A stretch of 64,000 nt of DNA from Cupriavidus sp. D39 (GTDB lineage Bacteria > Pseudomonadota > Gammaproteobacteria > Burkholderiales > Burkholderiaceae): assembly GCF_026627925.1 (NCBI RefSeq), contig NZ_JAPNLE010000009.1, positions 1,860,001 to 1,924,000 on the forward strand, read 5' to 3'. A program made the translations under genes and the position numbers. This document shows positions 41,514 through 50,764 of this stretch, in pieces. Every line of letters begins with the position of its first letter. Within the stretch, counting starts at the first letter, position 1. A model generated the notes under the pieces. That model searched no databases. It saw nothing but the letters and a program-made list of their open reading frames with translations, and was not told the DNA's origin.

Positions 41514-42326
41514 GTGAACAACGCTCCCATCGGCATCTTCGATTCCGGCCTCGGCGGCCTGTCCGTATTGCGCGAGATCCGTGCCCTGCTGCCGCAGGAA
41601 TCGTTGATCTACGTGGCCGACTCGAAGTACGCGCCCTATGGCGAGAAGCCCGAGCACTTTGTCGAGGCGCGCACGCTGCAGGTCTGCGAATGGCTGGTGG
41701 CGCAGGGCTGCAAGGCCCTGGTGATCGCCTGCAACACCGCGACCATGCATGCGATCCACACGCTGCGTGAACGCCTGGCGCTGCCGATCATCGGCGTCGA
41801 GCCCGGCCTGAAACCCGCCGCCGCCGCCAGCCGCAGCAAGGTGGTAGGCGTGCTGGCCACGGGCAACACGCTCAAGAGCGCAAAGTTCGGCCGCCTGCTT
41901 GCCTCGCTGGAAGGCGAGAGCCACTTCCTCTGCGAGGCTGGCGTCGGGCTGGTCCCGTTGATCGAGCAAGGCGATGTGGACGGCCCGGCCGTGCGCGAGA
42001 AACTCACCGCCTACCTGTCGCCCATGCTCGAGGCCGGCGCCGATACGCTGGTGCTTGGTTGCACCCACTACCCCTTCCTCTCCGGCACCGTGCGTGAACT
42101 GGTCGGCGACCGCCTCACGCTGGTCGATACCGGCGACGCCATTGCGCGGCAACTGCGGCGCAAGCTGGCCGAGCACGGCATGGCCGCCGGCGCCGATGCG
42201 GTGCCCAACGACCGCTACGCCTCGACCAAGGACGCCGCCCACCTGCGCGCCATGGCCGCGGCGCTGCTGCATGTGGATGCGCCCGCGCAAACCCTGGTGA
42301 TCGAGCCGGCGCCGGCATTCGACTGA
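41514..42326 (+). CDS. murI: Glutamate racemase
   Basis: Makes D-glutamate for peptidoglycan. GTG 41514 is chosen since it begins NNAPIGIFDSGLGGLSVLRE at the family start; no good ribosome-binding site is seen. The two catalytic cysteines are in VIACNTATMHA (about residues 70-80) and VLGCTHYPF. 270 residues, usual length. Its transcription may begin after the fumarase terminator; the downstream AAA+ gene is convergent. Confidence 0.95.
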   Translation: MNNAPIGIFDSGLGGLSVLREIRALLPQESLIYVADSKYAPYGEKPEHFVEARTLQVCEWLVAQGCKALVIACNTATMHAIHTLRERLALPIIGVEPGLKPAAAASRSKVVGVLATGNTLKSAKFGRLLASLEGESHFLCEAGVGLVPLIEQGDVDGPAVREKLTAYLSPMLEAGADTLVLGCTHYPFLSGTVRELVGDRLTLVDTGDAIARQLRRKLAEHGMAAGADAVPNDRYASTKDAAHLRAMAAALLHVDAPAQTLVIEPAPAFD

Positions 42327-42349
42327 GGCATCGGCATTCCCGCTTCCGG

Positions 42350-44649
42350 CTATTGCAGGAACCCCAGCGGCCGGTGCTGCCGCACATCTGGCTTGACGGC
42401 ATGCTCCTGGCGCAACTGCGCCAGGAATTCGTCTGGCGTCAGCGTTTCGCCGAGCAGCACGCACTGACGCTTGACCGTGGCAAAGTCGCCCGGCGTCAGG
42501 CAATCCATCTTCGCCAGTTCGTCGCGCATGGCAGCGTCCATGCGCTGCGGATCGGCATCCAGCGCTTCCTCGATGAACATCGCCATACGTTGCTCTGCCT
42601 TGAGCGGCAGGAAACGGATCTTGAACGAGAATCGGCGCAGCGCAGCCTCGTCGATCCGCTCGAACAGGTTGGTGGTGCAGACGAAGATGCCGTTGAAGCG
42701 CTCCATGCCCTGCAGCATCTCGTTGACCTCGGACACCTCGTAATTGCGCACGGCGTTCTGCCGGCTTTGCATGAAGCTGTCGGCTTCGTCGAGCAGCAGG
42801 ATGGCGCCGTCTTCCTCCGCGCGCGCGAACATCGCGGCGATCTGCTGCTCGGTTTCCCCACGTACTTGCTCATCAGGTCGGAGGCGCGCCGGATCATCAG
42901 CGGCTGCTCCAGCGCCGCCGCGATGTGCTCGGCCAGCGCGGTTTTGCCGGTGCCCGGCGGCCCGTAGAAGCATAAGGTGCCGCGCTGCCGCGCCTTGAGC
43001 GCCTGCACGATCTTGCCGACTTCGTAGCGCGTTTCCAGGTTGAGGTAGTCAAGCCGGTAGTGCGTCACCACCGGGCGCCCCTCCACTTCCGGGCGCAATC
43101 CCATGGCGCGGTCGGCATGGTCAAGCTGCCGCACGATCAGCGCCTCCACCGGCTCCGCCACGCCCGGGCCCGCCAGTTGCACGAAGCGCGCGGCCGATTG
43201 CACCTGTGCCGGCGTCAACGTCTTGCGCGCGGCCAGCGACGCGATAAAGGCGTCGCTCACGTCCAGCGCGCCCAGGTGCTTGCGGATGATGTTCTCGCGC
43301 ACCAGCGGCGGCGGGATCTTCAGCTCCAGGTGAAACTGGAATCGGCGCAGGTAGGCGGGGTCGATCTGGCGAATCGAGTTGGAAATCCAGATCACGGGCA
43401 CCGGGTTCTGTTCCAGCGTCTGGTTGACCCAGGCCTTGCCGTTCACCGAGCCACGCGGGTCTTCCTGGCCGAACAGGCTGGTGAGCTCGCGCGCGCTGCC
43501 CGGGAACACATCCTCGACTTCATCGAACAGCAGGGCCGTGCGCGGACGGCCGCGCAGGAACGCCTGCGACACCTGCAGCGAGCGATAGCGATCCTTGCCC
43601 GACAAGCTGTTGCCGTCGCGGTCCAGACAGTCCACTTCGTACAGCTCGCAGCCGGCCTCACGCGCCAGCAGCCGCGCGAACTCGGTCTTGCCGGTACCGG
43701 GCGGCCCGTAGATCAGCACATTGACGCCGCAGGCATGCTGCTGCGTGGCGTTGGCCAGCAACGCCGACAGGTAGCGCGCATCGGTCTCGACGTGCGGATA
43801 GTCGCCGGTGCCAAGCGTGGGTGCCGCCGCCGGACGCGTGAACACCGCCATCATCTCGGCTTCGTTCGCATAGTTGCCAAGCAGGACATGCAGCAGCCGA
43901 TCCGACAGGCGCATCAGGTCGCCCAGATCGGTCACGCTGTTCTCGGGCAGGGGCTGCTCGATCAGGTTGAGCGTCTCCAGGCGCGAGCCCGGCCGCAGCG
44001 AGGCCGCCACGGCGGCCGGACTCGCGCCGGTCAAGCCGGCCAGGATCTGGAAGGCTTCCTGGCTGTGCGCCACCTTGCAATCCACCATCACCGCGCGCAG
44101 GTCGCGCTTGTATTTGGCGAGCGCCGCGTACAGCAGCAGCTTGCGCTCATGCTCGGGCAAGTCCAGCACATGGCTGAGCATGTCGATGTTGCGTACCAGC
44201 AGCACGCGCTCGCCGTCGAGACGCGCTGCCAGCGCAGCCGCCGACGCGTCGAACACGGCAAACATATCCTTGGCGTGATGCTTGACGTACTCATCCAGGT
44301 AGTAGAACAGCGCGCTCTCATCGAACGCGCTGTTCCATTGCCCATGCCGCTCCAGGAATTCTTCGGGCGTGAGGCGCGCGGCGCCCTTCCAGGCCGGCAT
44401 ATCGGCGCAGCGCGCGGCAAGGAAGCGCTGGACGCGCAGCACCACGCCGTACGGCCACACCATTTCCTGGGCGCTGACCGTCAGGATGTCGTTAATATTG
44501 CTGCGCAGGTTGAACCTGGGCCCCAGCGAGCACACGACCCGCAGGGCGAACTGGGCGCACATCCAGTCAAGCGCGGAGGTGCATGGCGCGCCGGTAGCGG
44601 CGCGCAGGAGGGTCGAGCGGTCGTCTTCGGCGAAACGGGTGAAGTCCAT
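42350..44649 (-). pseudogene. Large protein with two AAA+ ATPase domains, frame broken by one lost base
   Basis: From ATG 44649 (AGAGGA upstream) an N-terminal helical region of roughly 300 residues precedes the first AAA+ module (Walker A IYGPPGTGKTEFARLLA; Walker B TALLFDEVEDVF). A second module has Walker A CFYGPPGTGKTALAEHIA and, after the break in a CCCC run (42856-42859), ETEQQIAAMFARAEEDGAIL and Walker B LLLDEADSFMQS. One extra G restores 766 residues (2300 bp present). Two ATPase modules of CDC48/VCP-like or ClpB-unrelated kind; the substrate is unknown. It is an isolated gene, convergent with murI. Confidence 0.75.
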
Positions 44650-44872
44650 GGCCTGGTCCTCTCGCACGGGGGAGCGCCGTGGCCGGCGCGGCGAAATGCT
44701 CGAATGGCTCGTCTTTTTCCTATGCTAGCGCGCTTTGTGGCAGATCGGGCATTGCCGGCAACCCTGTGCCGTGCGAGAGCGCGCATTTTGTCTCAGTCGC
44801 GGGAAGACATCGCCAAATCGACGTATAAAGACGGCTGCGCGGCAGCGATTCAATGCATTGCACAAAATTCCA

Positions 44873-44891
44873 CCAAATAAGAATCATTATC
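44873..44891. promoter_or_regulatory. Putative Fur box upstream of the tonB operon
   Basis: CCAAATAAGAATCATTATC matches the 19-bp Fur consensus (GATAATGATAATCATTATC) at 14 positions, with the right half perfect. It lies just before TATACT (44895-44900) and about 75 bp before the first small ORF of the tonB cluster. Confidence 0.6.
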
Positions 44892-44966
44892 GTTTATACT
44901 GGGCACCTGACACGCTGCCTCGAGAGCGGCGCTCCCACCGGCATCACTGTTGAAGGAGCGTTTATC

Positions 44967-45032
44967 ATGGAATTGTTGCTTAGCTTGCTGGTCGGTTGTG
45001 GCATCTCGCTGATCCTGTTCTATCGCAAATAG
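44967..45032 (+). CDS. Predicted 21-residue membrane microprotein ahead of tonB
   Basis: AAGGAG is followed after a nine-base gap by an ATG opening MELLLSLLVGCGISLILFYR plus a Lys and stop. The product is a single hydrophobic helix with a basic C-terminal end. It lies between the Fur box and tonB, 57 bp before the TonB start, and is therefore probably co-expressed under iron control. It might be a leader peptide or an accessory membrane peptide; neither is shown. Confidence 0.5.
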   Translation: MELLLSLLVGCGISLILFYRK

Positions 45033-45089
45033 GCCCTATCGCTAATAAAGCCGGCGCCGCGCCAATTCGCCGACATCTGCTGTTTTCTC

Positions 45090-45746
45090 ATGTTCGATCA
45101 ACGTTTTTTCAAGATCACGCTCGCCGTCCTGCTGTTCCACGCCGGCCTGCTTTACCTGATCCAGAGCGGGCTGGGGCGCAAGATCACGGAGGCCGTGATC
45201 TCCCCTGAAATCGTCGCCCGCATCATCCCGCTCGAGCCGCCTCAAAAGCCCGCCGTCGAGACGCCCAAGCCAAAACCGGAAGCCCCGCCCAAGCAGGTGA
45301 AGGTAACCACACCAAAGCCTGCCCCGCCGCAACCGCGCCCCACGCCGACGCCGGTGGCATCGCTGCCGCCTACGCCCAATGCCGTGGAAGCGCCGCCCGC
45401 GCCGCCTGCACCACCGGCGCCGCCTGCGCCCGCCCCCGAGCCGCCCGCCGCTGTATCGGCAGCGCCACGCGCGGTTGGCATCGGCGAGATCCAGTGCAGC
45501 CCGCCGCAACCTGCCTATCCGTCGCAATCGCGCCGCATGGGTGAAACTGGCAAGGCCGTGGTGCGTCTGACTACAGACGAGACCGGCAAGGTAGTCAAAA
45601 CCGCGGTCGTGACCTCAAGCGGGTCCTCCAGGCTGGACCAGGCTGCCGTGGACGCGGTGCAACGCATGCGCTGCAAGCCCTATCTGGACAACGGTCGTGC
45701 CGTGGCGGTTACCGCCCAGCAGCCGATCGGGTTCGAACTCAACTGA
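45090..45746 (+). CDS. tonB: Energy transducer TonB
   Basis: A 218-residue protein with one N-terminal membrane anchor (LAVLLFHAGLLYLIQSG), a long Pro-rich periplasmic spacer (about residues 50-120; PKPKPEAPPKQ, PPAPPAPPAPPAPAPEPP) and the TonB C-terminal domain (PAYPSQSRRMGETGKAVV ... AVDAVQRMRCKP). Couples the proton motive force, via ExbBD, to outer-membrane siderophore and haem receptors. First large gene of tonB-exbB-exbD. Its position behind a Fur box agrees with iron repression. Confidence 0.94.
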   Translation: MFDQRFFKITLAVLLFHAGLLYLIQSGLGRKITEAVISPEIVARIIPLEPPQKPAVETPKPKPEAPPKQVKVTTPKPAPPQPRPTPTPVASLPPTPNAVEAPPAPPAPPAPPAPAPEPPAAVSAAPRAVGIGEIQCSPPQPAYPSQSRRMGETGKAVVRLTTDETGKVVKTAVVTSSGSSRLDQAAVDAVQRMRCKPYLDNGRAVAVTAQQPIGFELN

Positions 45747-45776
45747 TTTCAATACCGACCTTACCAGGAACCCAAC

Positions 45777-46514
45777 ATGCAGGACCTCGGACTTTCTCAC
45801 CTCTGGACGCAAGGCGATTTCGTCATGCGCACCACCGCCATCATTCTGCTCATCATGTCGCTGGCTTCGTGGATCGTGATTCTCACGAAGGCGTGGGATC
45901 TCTTCCGGCTCAAGAAGATGGCGAATGGCGCTGAAAAGCAGTTCTGGCACTCCGACGATTTCGACCACGCCCTCGAAACCCTCGGCAGCAGCGAAGCCAA
46001 CCCGTTCCGCACGCTCGCCATGACCGGCAAGGAAGCCGCGCAGCACCATCGCGCCAGCCAGCCGCAACTGCACGACGTGATGGACATCTCTGACTGGATC
46101 ACCCGCTCGCTCAAGAGCGCCATCGACGAGGCCGTTGCACGCATGCAATCGGGCCTGGCCGTGCTGGCTTCCGTCGGTTCCACGGCGCCGTTCGTTGGCC
46201 TGTTCGGCACCGTGTGGGGCATCTATCACGCGCTGATCAACATTGGCGCCTCCGGCGTGCCAACCATCGACAAGGTGGCAGGCCCGGTGGGCGAGGCACT
46301 GATCATGACCGCTTTCGGCCTGGCCGTTGCGATCCCCGCCGTGCTCGGCTATAACGCACTGACCCGCGGCAACAAGGGCGTGATCTCCAAGCTCAATCGC
46401 TTCGCCCACGACCTGCACGCCTACTTCGTCACCGGCGCCCGCGTACGCCCGACCAGCGCCGGTGCGCGCGCCGCTGATGACAACAATGTGCGCCTCGCAG
46501 TCAAGAATCAGTAA
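45777..46514 (+). CDS. exbB: Biopolymer transport protein ExbB
   Basis: MotA/TolQ/ExbB proton channel component, 245 residues. Three membrane segments: TTAIILLIMSLASWIVILTK, VLASVGSTAPFVGLFGTVWG and GEALIMTAFGLAVAIPAVLG. The conserved SVGSTAPFVGLFGTVWGIYHA motif separates ExbB from TolQ less clearly, but genomic context with TonB decides. 30 bp after tonB, followed by exbD. Confidence 0.95.
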   Translation: MQDLGLSHLWTQGDFVMRTTAIILLIMSLASWIVILTKAWDLFRLKKMANGAEKQFWHSDDFDHALETLGSSEANPFRTLAMTGKEAAQHHRASQPQLHDVMDISDWITRSLKSAIDEAVARMQSGLAVLASVGSTAPFVGLFGTVWGIYHALINIGASGVPTIDKVAGPVGEALIMTAFGLAVAIPAVLGYNALTRGNKGVISKLNRFAHDLHAYFVTGARVRPTSAGARAADDNNVRLAVKNQ

Positions 46515-46544
46515 GGCCGCAAGCAAGGCAATAAGGAAGTCATC

Positions 46545-46958
<414 letters not shown>

Positions 46959-46995
46959 TCGCGCCGCGCCCTCCGGGCCGGCAGCGAACATCGAC

Positions 46996-47028
46996 AAAAA
47001 GGGCACTCCATGGAGTGCCCTTTTTGTT
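46996..47028 (+). terminator. Rho-independent terminator of tonB-exbBD
   Basis: A perfect 30-bp palindrome, AAAAAGGGCACTCCA / TGGAGTGCCCTTTTT, forming a very stable hairpin. Confidence 0.9.
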
Positions 47029-47065
47029 TGCGTCGCCCGCTAGCGCGATTAAAGATCCCTATTGT

Positions 47066-47084
47066 AATGATAACAATTCTCATT
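47066..47084. promoter_or_regulatory. Putative Fur box upstream of hemP
   Basis: AATGATAACAATTCTCATT has the characteristic alternating ATAATGA/TCATT symmetry and lies in an AT-rich island about 85 bp before the hemP start. Confidence 0.6.
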
Positions 47085-47165
47085 TAAGATTGGACCAACT
47101 GAACCCGGTCGTGACAGCACGCAGTCCCGCGTTGCCGCCACAGACCACCGGACCGGAGCCCACCC

Positions 47166-47497
47166 ATGAGCACCCTGACCCTGCCGCTGTCGCAACCGCA
47201 TGAAGTCACCCGCCGCCGCCTTTCCCTGCGCCGGGTCGAAGTCAATTCCAACAAGGCTGCGCAGGCGCGGCGCGAAAACCCGCCAGCGCGGCTATCGAAT
47301 CGATGAAATCTGCCGTAGCTGCCCTGCCCGCCCGGCTCGAAGCCCTGGTCCGCGATAGCCTTCCCGCGGCGCCCGCCGGCGATGCAGTGCCCCTGGATTC
47401 GTTGATGCGCGGCACCAACCTGCTGCCGATTCTGCATAACGGCGAGGTCTACACGCTGCGCATCACGCGCTATGGCAAGCTGATCCTGACGAAGTAA
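47166..47497 (+). CDS. hemP: Hemin uptake protein HemP, frame broken by one lost base
   Basis: As read, one small ORF (MSTLTLPLSQPHEVTRRRLS ... LSNR) stops at TGA 47304-47306, overlapping an ATG at 47303 that opens a second ORF ending in HNGEVYTLRITRYGKLILTK. That last stretch is the HemP/HmuP domain (form HGGEYRLRLTRQGKLILTK in relatives). If one A is restored in the AAAA run (47275-47278), the two join into a 110-residue protein containing REKPASAAIESMKSAVAALP between the halves. This reads more naturally than two coupled ORFs. HemP proteins help activate haem uptake; the Fur box supports iron control. Confidence 0.75.
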
Positions 47498-47680
47498 CCG
47501 CGCACAGGCGTACGCCCGCGCCAGCGCAAGCCATGCCGCGGGAAACCATGTAACGCTGTACGGATTTCTATGGATGCAGGAAGGGCTACCGGAACCGGCA
47601 GCCCGGCGCTAATGCCCCTCGACAGGCTTCGGCATCAGGGAGCAACAGCAATTTGTTCCGCAATAAGCAGGAGGTGCCTG

Positions 47681-47703
47681 GACAGTGAGCCGCGCTCACT
47701 GTC
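47681..47703. other. Perfect hairpin between hemP and the GlcG-like gene
   Basis: GACAGTGAG / CTCACTGTC with loop CCGCG, 34 bp beyond the stop of the minus-strand GlcG-like gene. No U-run, so it may be an attenuating or stabilising hairpin rather than a classical terminator. Otherwise the 47498-47736 gap shows nothing recognisable. Confidence 0.5.
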
Positions 47704-47736
47704 GGCACTACGCCCGCCTCTGCTTGCAGACGAGTA

Positions 47737-48143
47737 TCAGACGCCCAGGGCGGCAATGCCCGCGCGCGCGATCTGTGCGTCTTCGGTCGACTTCACGCCC
47801 GACACGCCAACCGCACCCACTACCTGGTCATTGACCACGATAGGCACACCACCCTCCAGCATGCCTTGCAACACCGGCGCGGTCATGAACGAGTGACGGC
47901 CGTTGTTGATCATGTCTTCGTAGACCTTGGACTCGCGACGGCCCAGCGACGACGTACGTGCCTTCTCGGTGGCGATATAGCTCGAGATCGGTGCGGCGCC
48001 ATCCAGGCGTTGCAGTGCCAGCAGGTGACCACCATCGTCAACGATGGCAATCGAAACCGCCCATTGGTGATTCTTGGCTTCCAGCTCGGCTGCGGCCAGT
48101 ACCTTCTTCACATCATCTGCCGTCAGCACGGTTTTTGCTGCAT
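47737..48143 (-). CDS. GlcG/HbpS-family protein (frame of the N-terminus broken)
   Basis: The family fold contains SIAIVDDGGHLLALQRLDGA and PIVVNDQVVGAVGVSGVKS, matching GlcG/HbpS proteins, some of which bind haem. The ATG at 48143 has GGAGAG upstream, but the frame it opens ends after a few codons (MQQKPC). Restoring one A in the TTTTT run (48132-48136) gives MQQKTVLTADDVKKVLAAAE and 135 residues (407 bp present). The GTG at 48129 gives the same body without the natural start. Its neighbour hemP makes a haem-linked role possible. Confidence 0.75.
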
Positions 48144-48243
48144 ACCACTCTCCTCGAAGATCATTTCAGTGAGCCGGAAGTATAGCGCCACGGCCCTTGG
48201 CATGACCATGCCACCACCGTCCTGGCACCTGCCCGCAAAAGCA

Positions 48244-48268
48244 AAAGACCCGCTCGACGCGGGTCTTT
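48244..48268 (-). terminator. Terminator of the short DPYTDGA-repeat gene
   Basis: 10-bp stem AAAGACCCGC / GCGGGTCTTT with a 5-base loop, about 70 bp beyond the stop of the minus-strand gene. Confidence 0.75.
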
Positions 48269-48338
48269 CGATGATTCACGGCGTTGCTGGATGCGGACTG
48301 CCGAAGCCCTCAGGGCTGCGGGCTTGTGTCCTGCAAAC

Positions 48339-48596
48339 TCAGGCTCCGTCGCTGAACTGGTCGCGGCGATCGCCAACCTTGGCGCCGTCGGTGAACGGAT
48401 CAACCTTGCGTGCGCCGTCGGTGTACGGGTCAACCTTGCCAAGCTTGGCGCCATCGGTGTAGGGATCGACCTTGCCGATCTTGGCGCCATCGGTGTAAGG
48501 GTCTGCCTTGGCAATACCGGCTGCGAAGGCGGAGGCGGAGAGTGCGGAGAGGGCGGTCAGGGCTGCGATCGCCACCAGGCTGTTTTTGATCTTCAT
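48339..48596 (-). CDS. Exported DPYTDGA-repeat protein (short form)
   Basis: 85 residues. Signal peptide MKIKNSLVAIAALTALSALS ... AFAAG, then four tandem copies of a 12-residue motif: DPYTDGAKIGKV, DPYTDGAKLGKV, DPYTDGARKV and DPFTDGAKVGDR, ending FSDGA. This is clearly the same motif as the longer protein at 5708-6298, although the genes are 42 kb apart and share little else. GAGGATC precedes the ATG. Periplasmic or surface localisation is expected; function unknown. No TetR-type palindrome is seen near this copy. Confidence 0.75.
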   Translation of the reverse strand: MKIKNSLVAIAALTALSALSASAFAAGIAKADPYTDGAKIGKVDPYTDGAKLGKVDPYTDGARKVDPFTDGAKVGDRRDQFSDGA

Positions 48597-48877
48597 GGGC
48601 GGATCCTCTTGGGAATTAGGTCGTGCTGGAGGGCGCTGGATGATGAAGCATTGCGGAGTCTTGTCATCACGGCGTCACAGCAGCAGTATAGGGGAAACCC
48701 TAATAACGATATGAGCGCCGGTTTGACTTGTCTCTTCAAATTTTTTGAACCTGCTGATAACTATGGAACCTTGTCCCGATTGCCGCCTACAGTTTGTCTC
48801 CCAGGGCTGCACCTGAAAAACGAAAGGGCCCCGCAGGGCCGCTTTTCACCAGCCTGCGCGAGGCAGGTCGTTCATGC

Positions 48878-49213
48878 TTATCGCCAGTGGCGTCCATGTC
48901 CCGGGCCATAATGGCCCCGGCCGTAGTAGCCCCGCTCGTAATAGCCGCGGCCGTAGTAACGCGGGCCATAGTAGCCCGGGCCGTAGTAGCCCGGGCCCGG
49001 ACCGTAATAGACCGGAGGCGGACCATAGTAGACAGGAGCAGGCGCCACGATCACGGGCGGCGCGGCAATATAGGCTGGGGGCGGATAGTACGCCGGGCCG
49101 CCGACAACAACGCCAGGCACACCAATCGCCACGCCAACGCTCACATGGGCCATTGCCGCACCGGATGCCAGCGCCCCAAGCAAAGCGAGTCCTGCGAGCC
49201 CCCAACGTTTCAT
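48878..49213 (-). CDS. Gly/Tyr/Pro-rich exported protein
   Basis: 111 residues. The signal peptide is MKRWGLAGLALLGALASGAAM ending AAMAHV. The mature part begins with VSVGVAIGVPGVVVGGPAYY and then becomes YYGPGYYGPRYYGRGYYERG repeats with a His-rich end (GHYGPGHGRHWR). Such Tyr/Gly-rich proteins are frequent in Burkholderiales and have no known role. AAGGATC stands close to the ATG. A palindromic element lies 84-104 bp upstream. Confidence 0.7.
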   Translation of the reverse strand: MKRWGLAGLALLGALASGAAMAHVSVGVAIGVPGVVVGGPAYYPPPAYIAAPPVIVAPAPVYYGPPPVYYGPGPGYYGPGYYGPRYYGRGYYERGYYGRGHYGPGHGRHWR

Positions 49214-49296
49214 GATCCTTGCCTCTTGCAATGCGATATTCGATACAAGGTATTGTAGGTTCTTGAAAAAAAGCAGGTGAAACCGAGAACGTTACA

Positions 49297-49317
49297 TTGT
49301 TACCAGGAGTAACAATC
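49297..49317. promoter_or_regulatory. Inverted repeat ATTGTTAC-N5-GTAACAAT
   Basis: Perfect 8-bp arms separated by 5 bases, with a further GTTAC copy just upstream (GTTAC-N3-GTTAC). Located between the Gly/Tyr-rich exported protein and tRNA-Leu. Fits a dimeric regulator, possibly a response regulator. Confidence 0.45.
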
Positions 49318-49421
49318 GACACATAAACACGCTGCCCCCGCCCACTTGGCTGCCTGCGGCGCAAATCCCGCGCGGAGCTTGCATCACCGCGCCCAACCGA
49401 CCACAATATCGGGCTTGCCGT

Positions 49422-49508
49422 GCGGCCGTGGAGAAATTGGTAGACTCAGCAGACTTAAAATCTGCCGCCTTTACGGGCTTACGGGTTCGACCCCCGTCGG
49501 CCGCACCA
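49422..49508 (+). tRNA. tRNA-Leu (anticodon TAA)
   Basis: 87 nt including encoded CCA. Acceptor stem GCGGCCG/CGGCCGC, anticodon loop CTTAAAA, long variable arm and T-loop GGTTCGACCCC. Decodes UUA. Confidence 0.95.
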
Positions 49509-49537
49509 GCATCCACCCTTCCCTCGGCTTCGCGTGC

Positions 49538-50640
49538 TCAGGCCACCGCCGCGCACAACAGCGCGCCACCGCACACCAGGAACACAAACAACAGACCGGC
49601 CAGAACCAGGGGCTTGCGCCCGGCGCGCAGCAAGGTGCCAATGCGGGTGTGCAAGCCAATTGCCAGCATCGCGCAGGCAAGCAGCCAGTTATCGAAGTCA
49701 AGCAGGGCAGGCTTCCAGTCCTGGGGCACGAGTCCCGCGGAATGCACGGCCATCACCGCCACAAACCCCACCGCGAACCACGGAATCGCCTTCAGGATAG
49801 CGCCCCAAGGACGCCCGCCTGCCGCCTTCGCGCCTTTGCCCTCTTCCTCGAGCCCGATGCCGGCCTTCGGCAACAGCGCCAGCACCAGCAACAGGGGGCC
49901 CAGCGCCAGCACGCGCACCATCTTGGTCACCACGGCGGCATCCGCGGTGGCATCGCTGACCATCTTGCCCGATGCGATGACCTGTGCCACTTCGTGCAGC
50001 GTGGCGCCGGTGTAGATGCCAAACGTGCGCTCGCTGATGGCCAGGTGCCAGTGCTGCGTGGCCAGCTCGAACAGATAGGGATACAGCAGCATGCCGGCCG
50101 TGCCGAATAGCACCACCGTAGCCACGGCCACGGCCGTCTGGCGGTCGTCGGTGCGCACTACCGAAGCCACCGCGATGGCTGCCGCGGCGCCACATACCGC
50201 GCTGCCCGCGCTGACGAGGATGGCTTCCCGGCGGCTCAGCCCCAGCAGCGAAGAACCGATCCAGATCCCCAGCAGCATGGTCGACACCAGCATGGCCAGC
50301 GGCACCAGCACGCCTGCCAGGCCCAGGTCGGCGATAGCGCCAAAGGTGAGGCGCAGGCCATACAGCGCCACGCCGAGGCGCAACAGTTGCTGGCGCGCCA
50401 GCTGCATGCCCGGCGCAAGCGGGGTGAGCCAGCGTTGCGGGAGCGTGTTGCCCGCCACCATGCCGGCGAACATGGCCAGCGTCAGCGCGCTCATGCCGAG
50501 GTGGGAGACCGCCGGGTGTGCCGAGAACACCATGGCCAGCCAGGCGATGAAACCCAGCGGCACCAGCGTCAGGATCCGGGTCGGCCACGAGGGGGTTCGG
50601 CGCCGAGATTGGCAACTGCGGACGAAGGAGTGGAAGACAT
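49538..50640 (-). CDS. yeiH: YeiH-family (UPF0324) membrane protein, N-terminal frame broken
   Basis: An 8-10-helix inner membrane protein, similar to the putative sulfate/taurine-related exporter family YeiH. Typical blocks are LGVALYGLRLTFGAIADLGL, SAVCGAAAAIAVASVVR and HEVAQVIASGKM. The natural N-terminus MSSTPSSAVANLGAEPP begins at ATG 50640 but is out of frame with the body; the shift is at a GGGGG run (50591-50595). One extra C on the coding strand gives 367 residues (1103 bp present). Divergent from a LysR gene, the same pairing as E. coli yeiE/yeiH. Confidence 0.78.
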
Positions 50641-50724
50641 GGCGGGGGTCCTGCCCGTAACGCCGGAGGGCTTCGGGGCGCATATTGAGTATGTCCGAAG
50701 CGTACTTAGCTGGCCTAAATCTGT

Positions 50725-50758
50725 AAAACAGGTAATATCGCTATATGTTACCTGTTTT
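50725..50758. promoter_or_regulatory. Perfect 11-bp inverted repeat between yeiH and the LysR gene
   Basis: AAAACAGGTAA / TTACCTGTTTT separated by 12 bases, ending just before the LysR ATG (50765). The long symmetric arms suggest a LysR binding site controlling the divergent transporter and the regulator itself. Confidence 0.65.
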
Positions 50759-50764
50759 GCAGAT

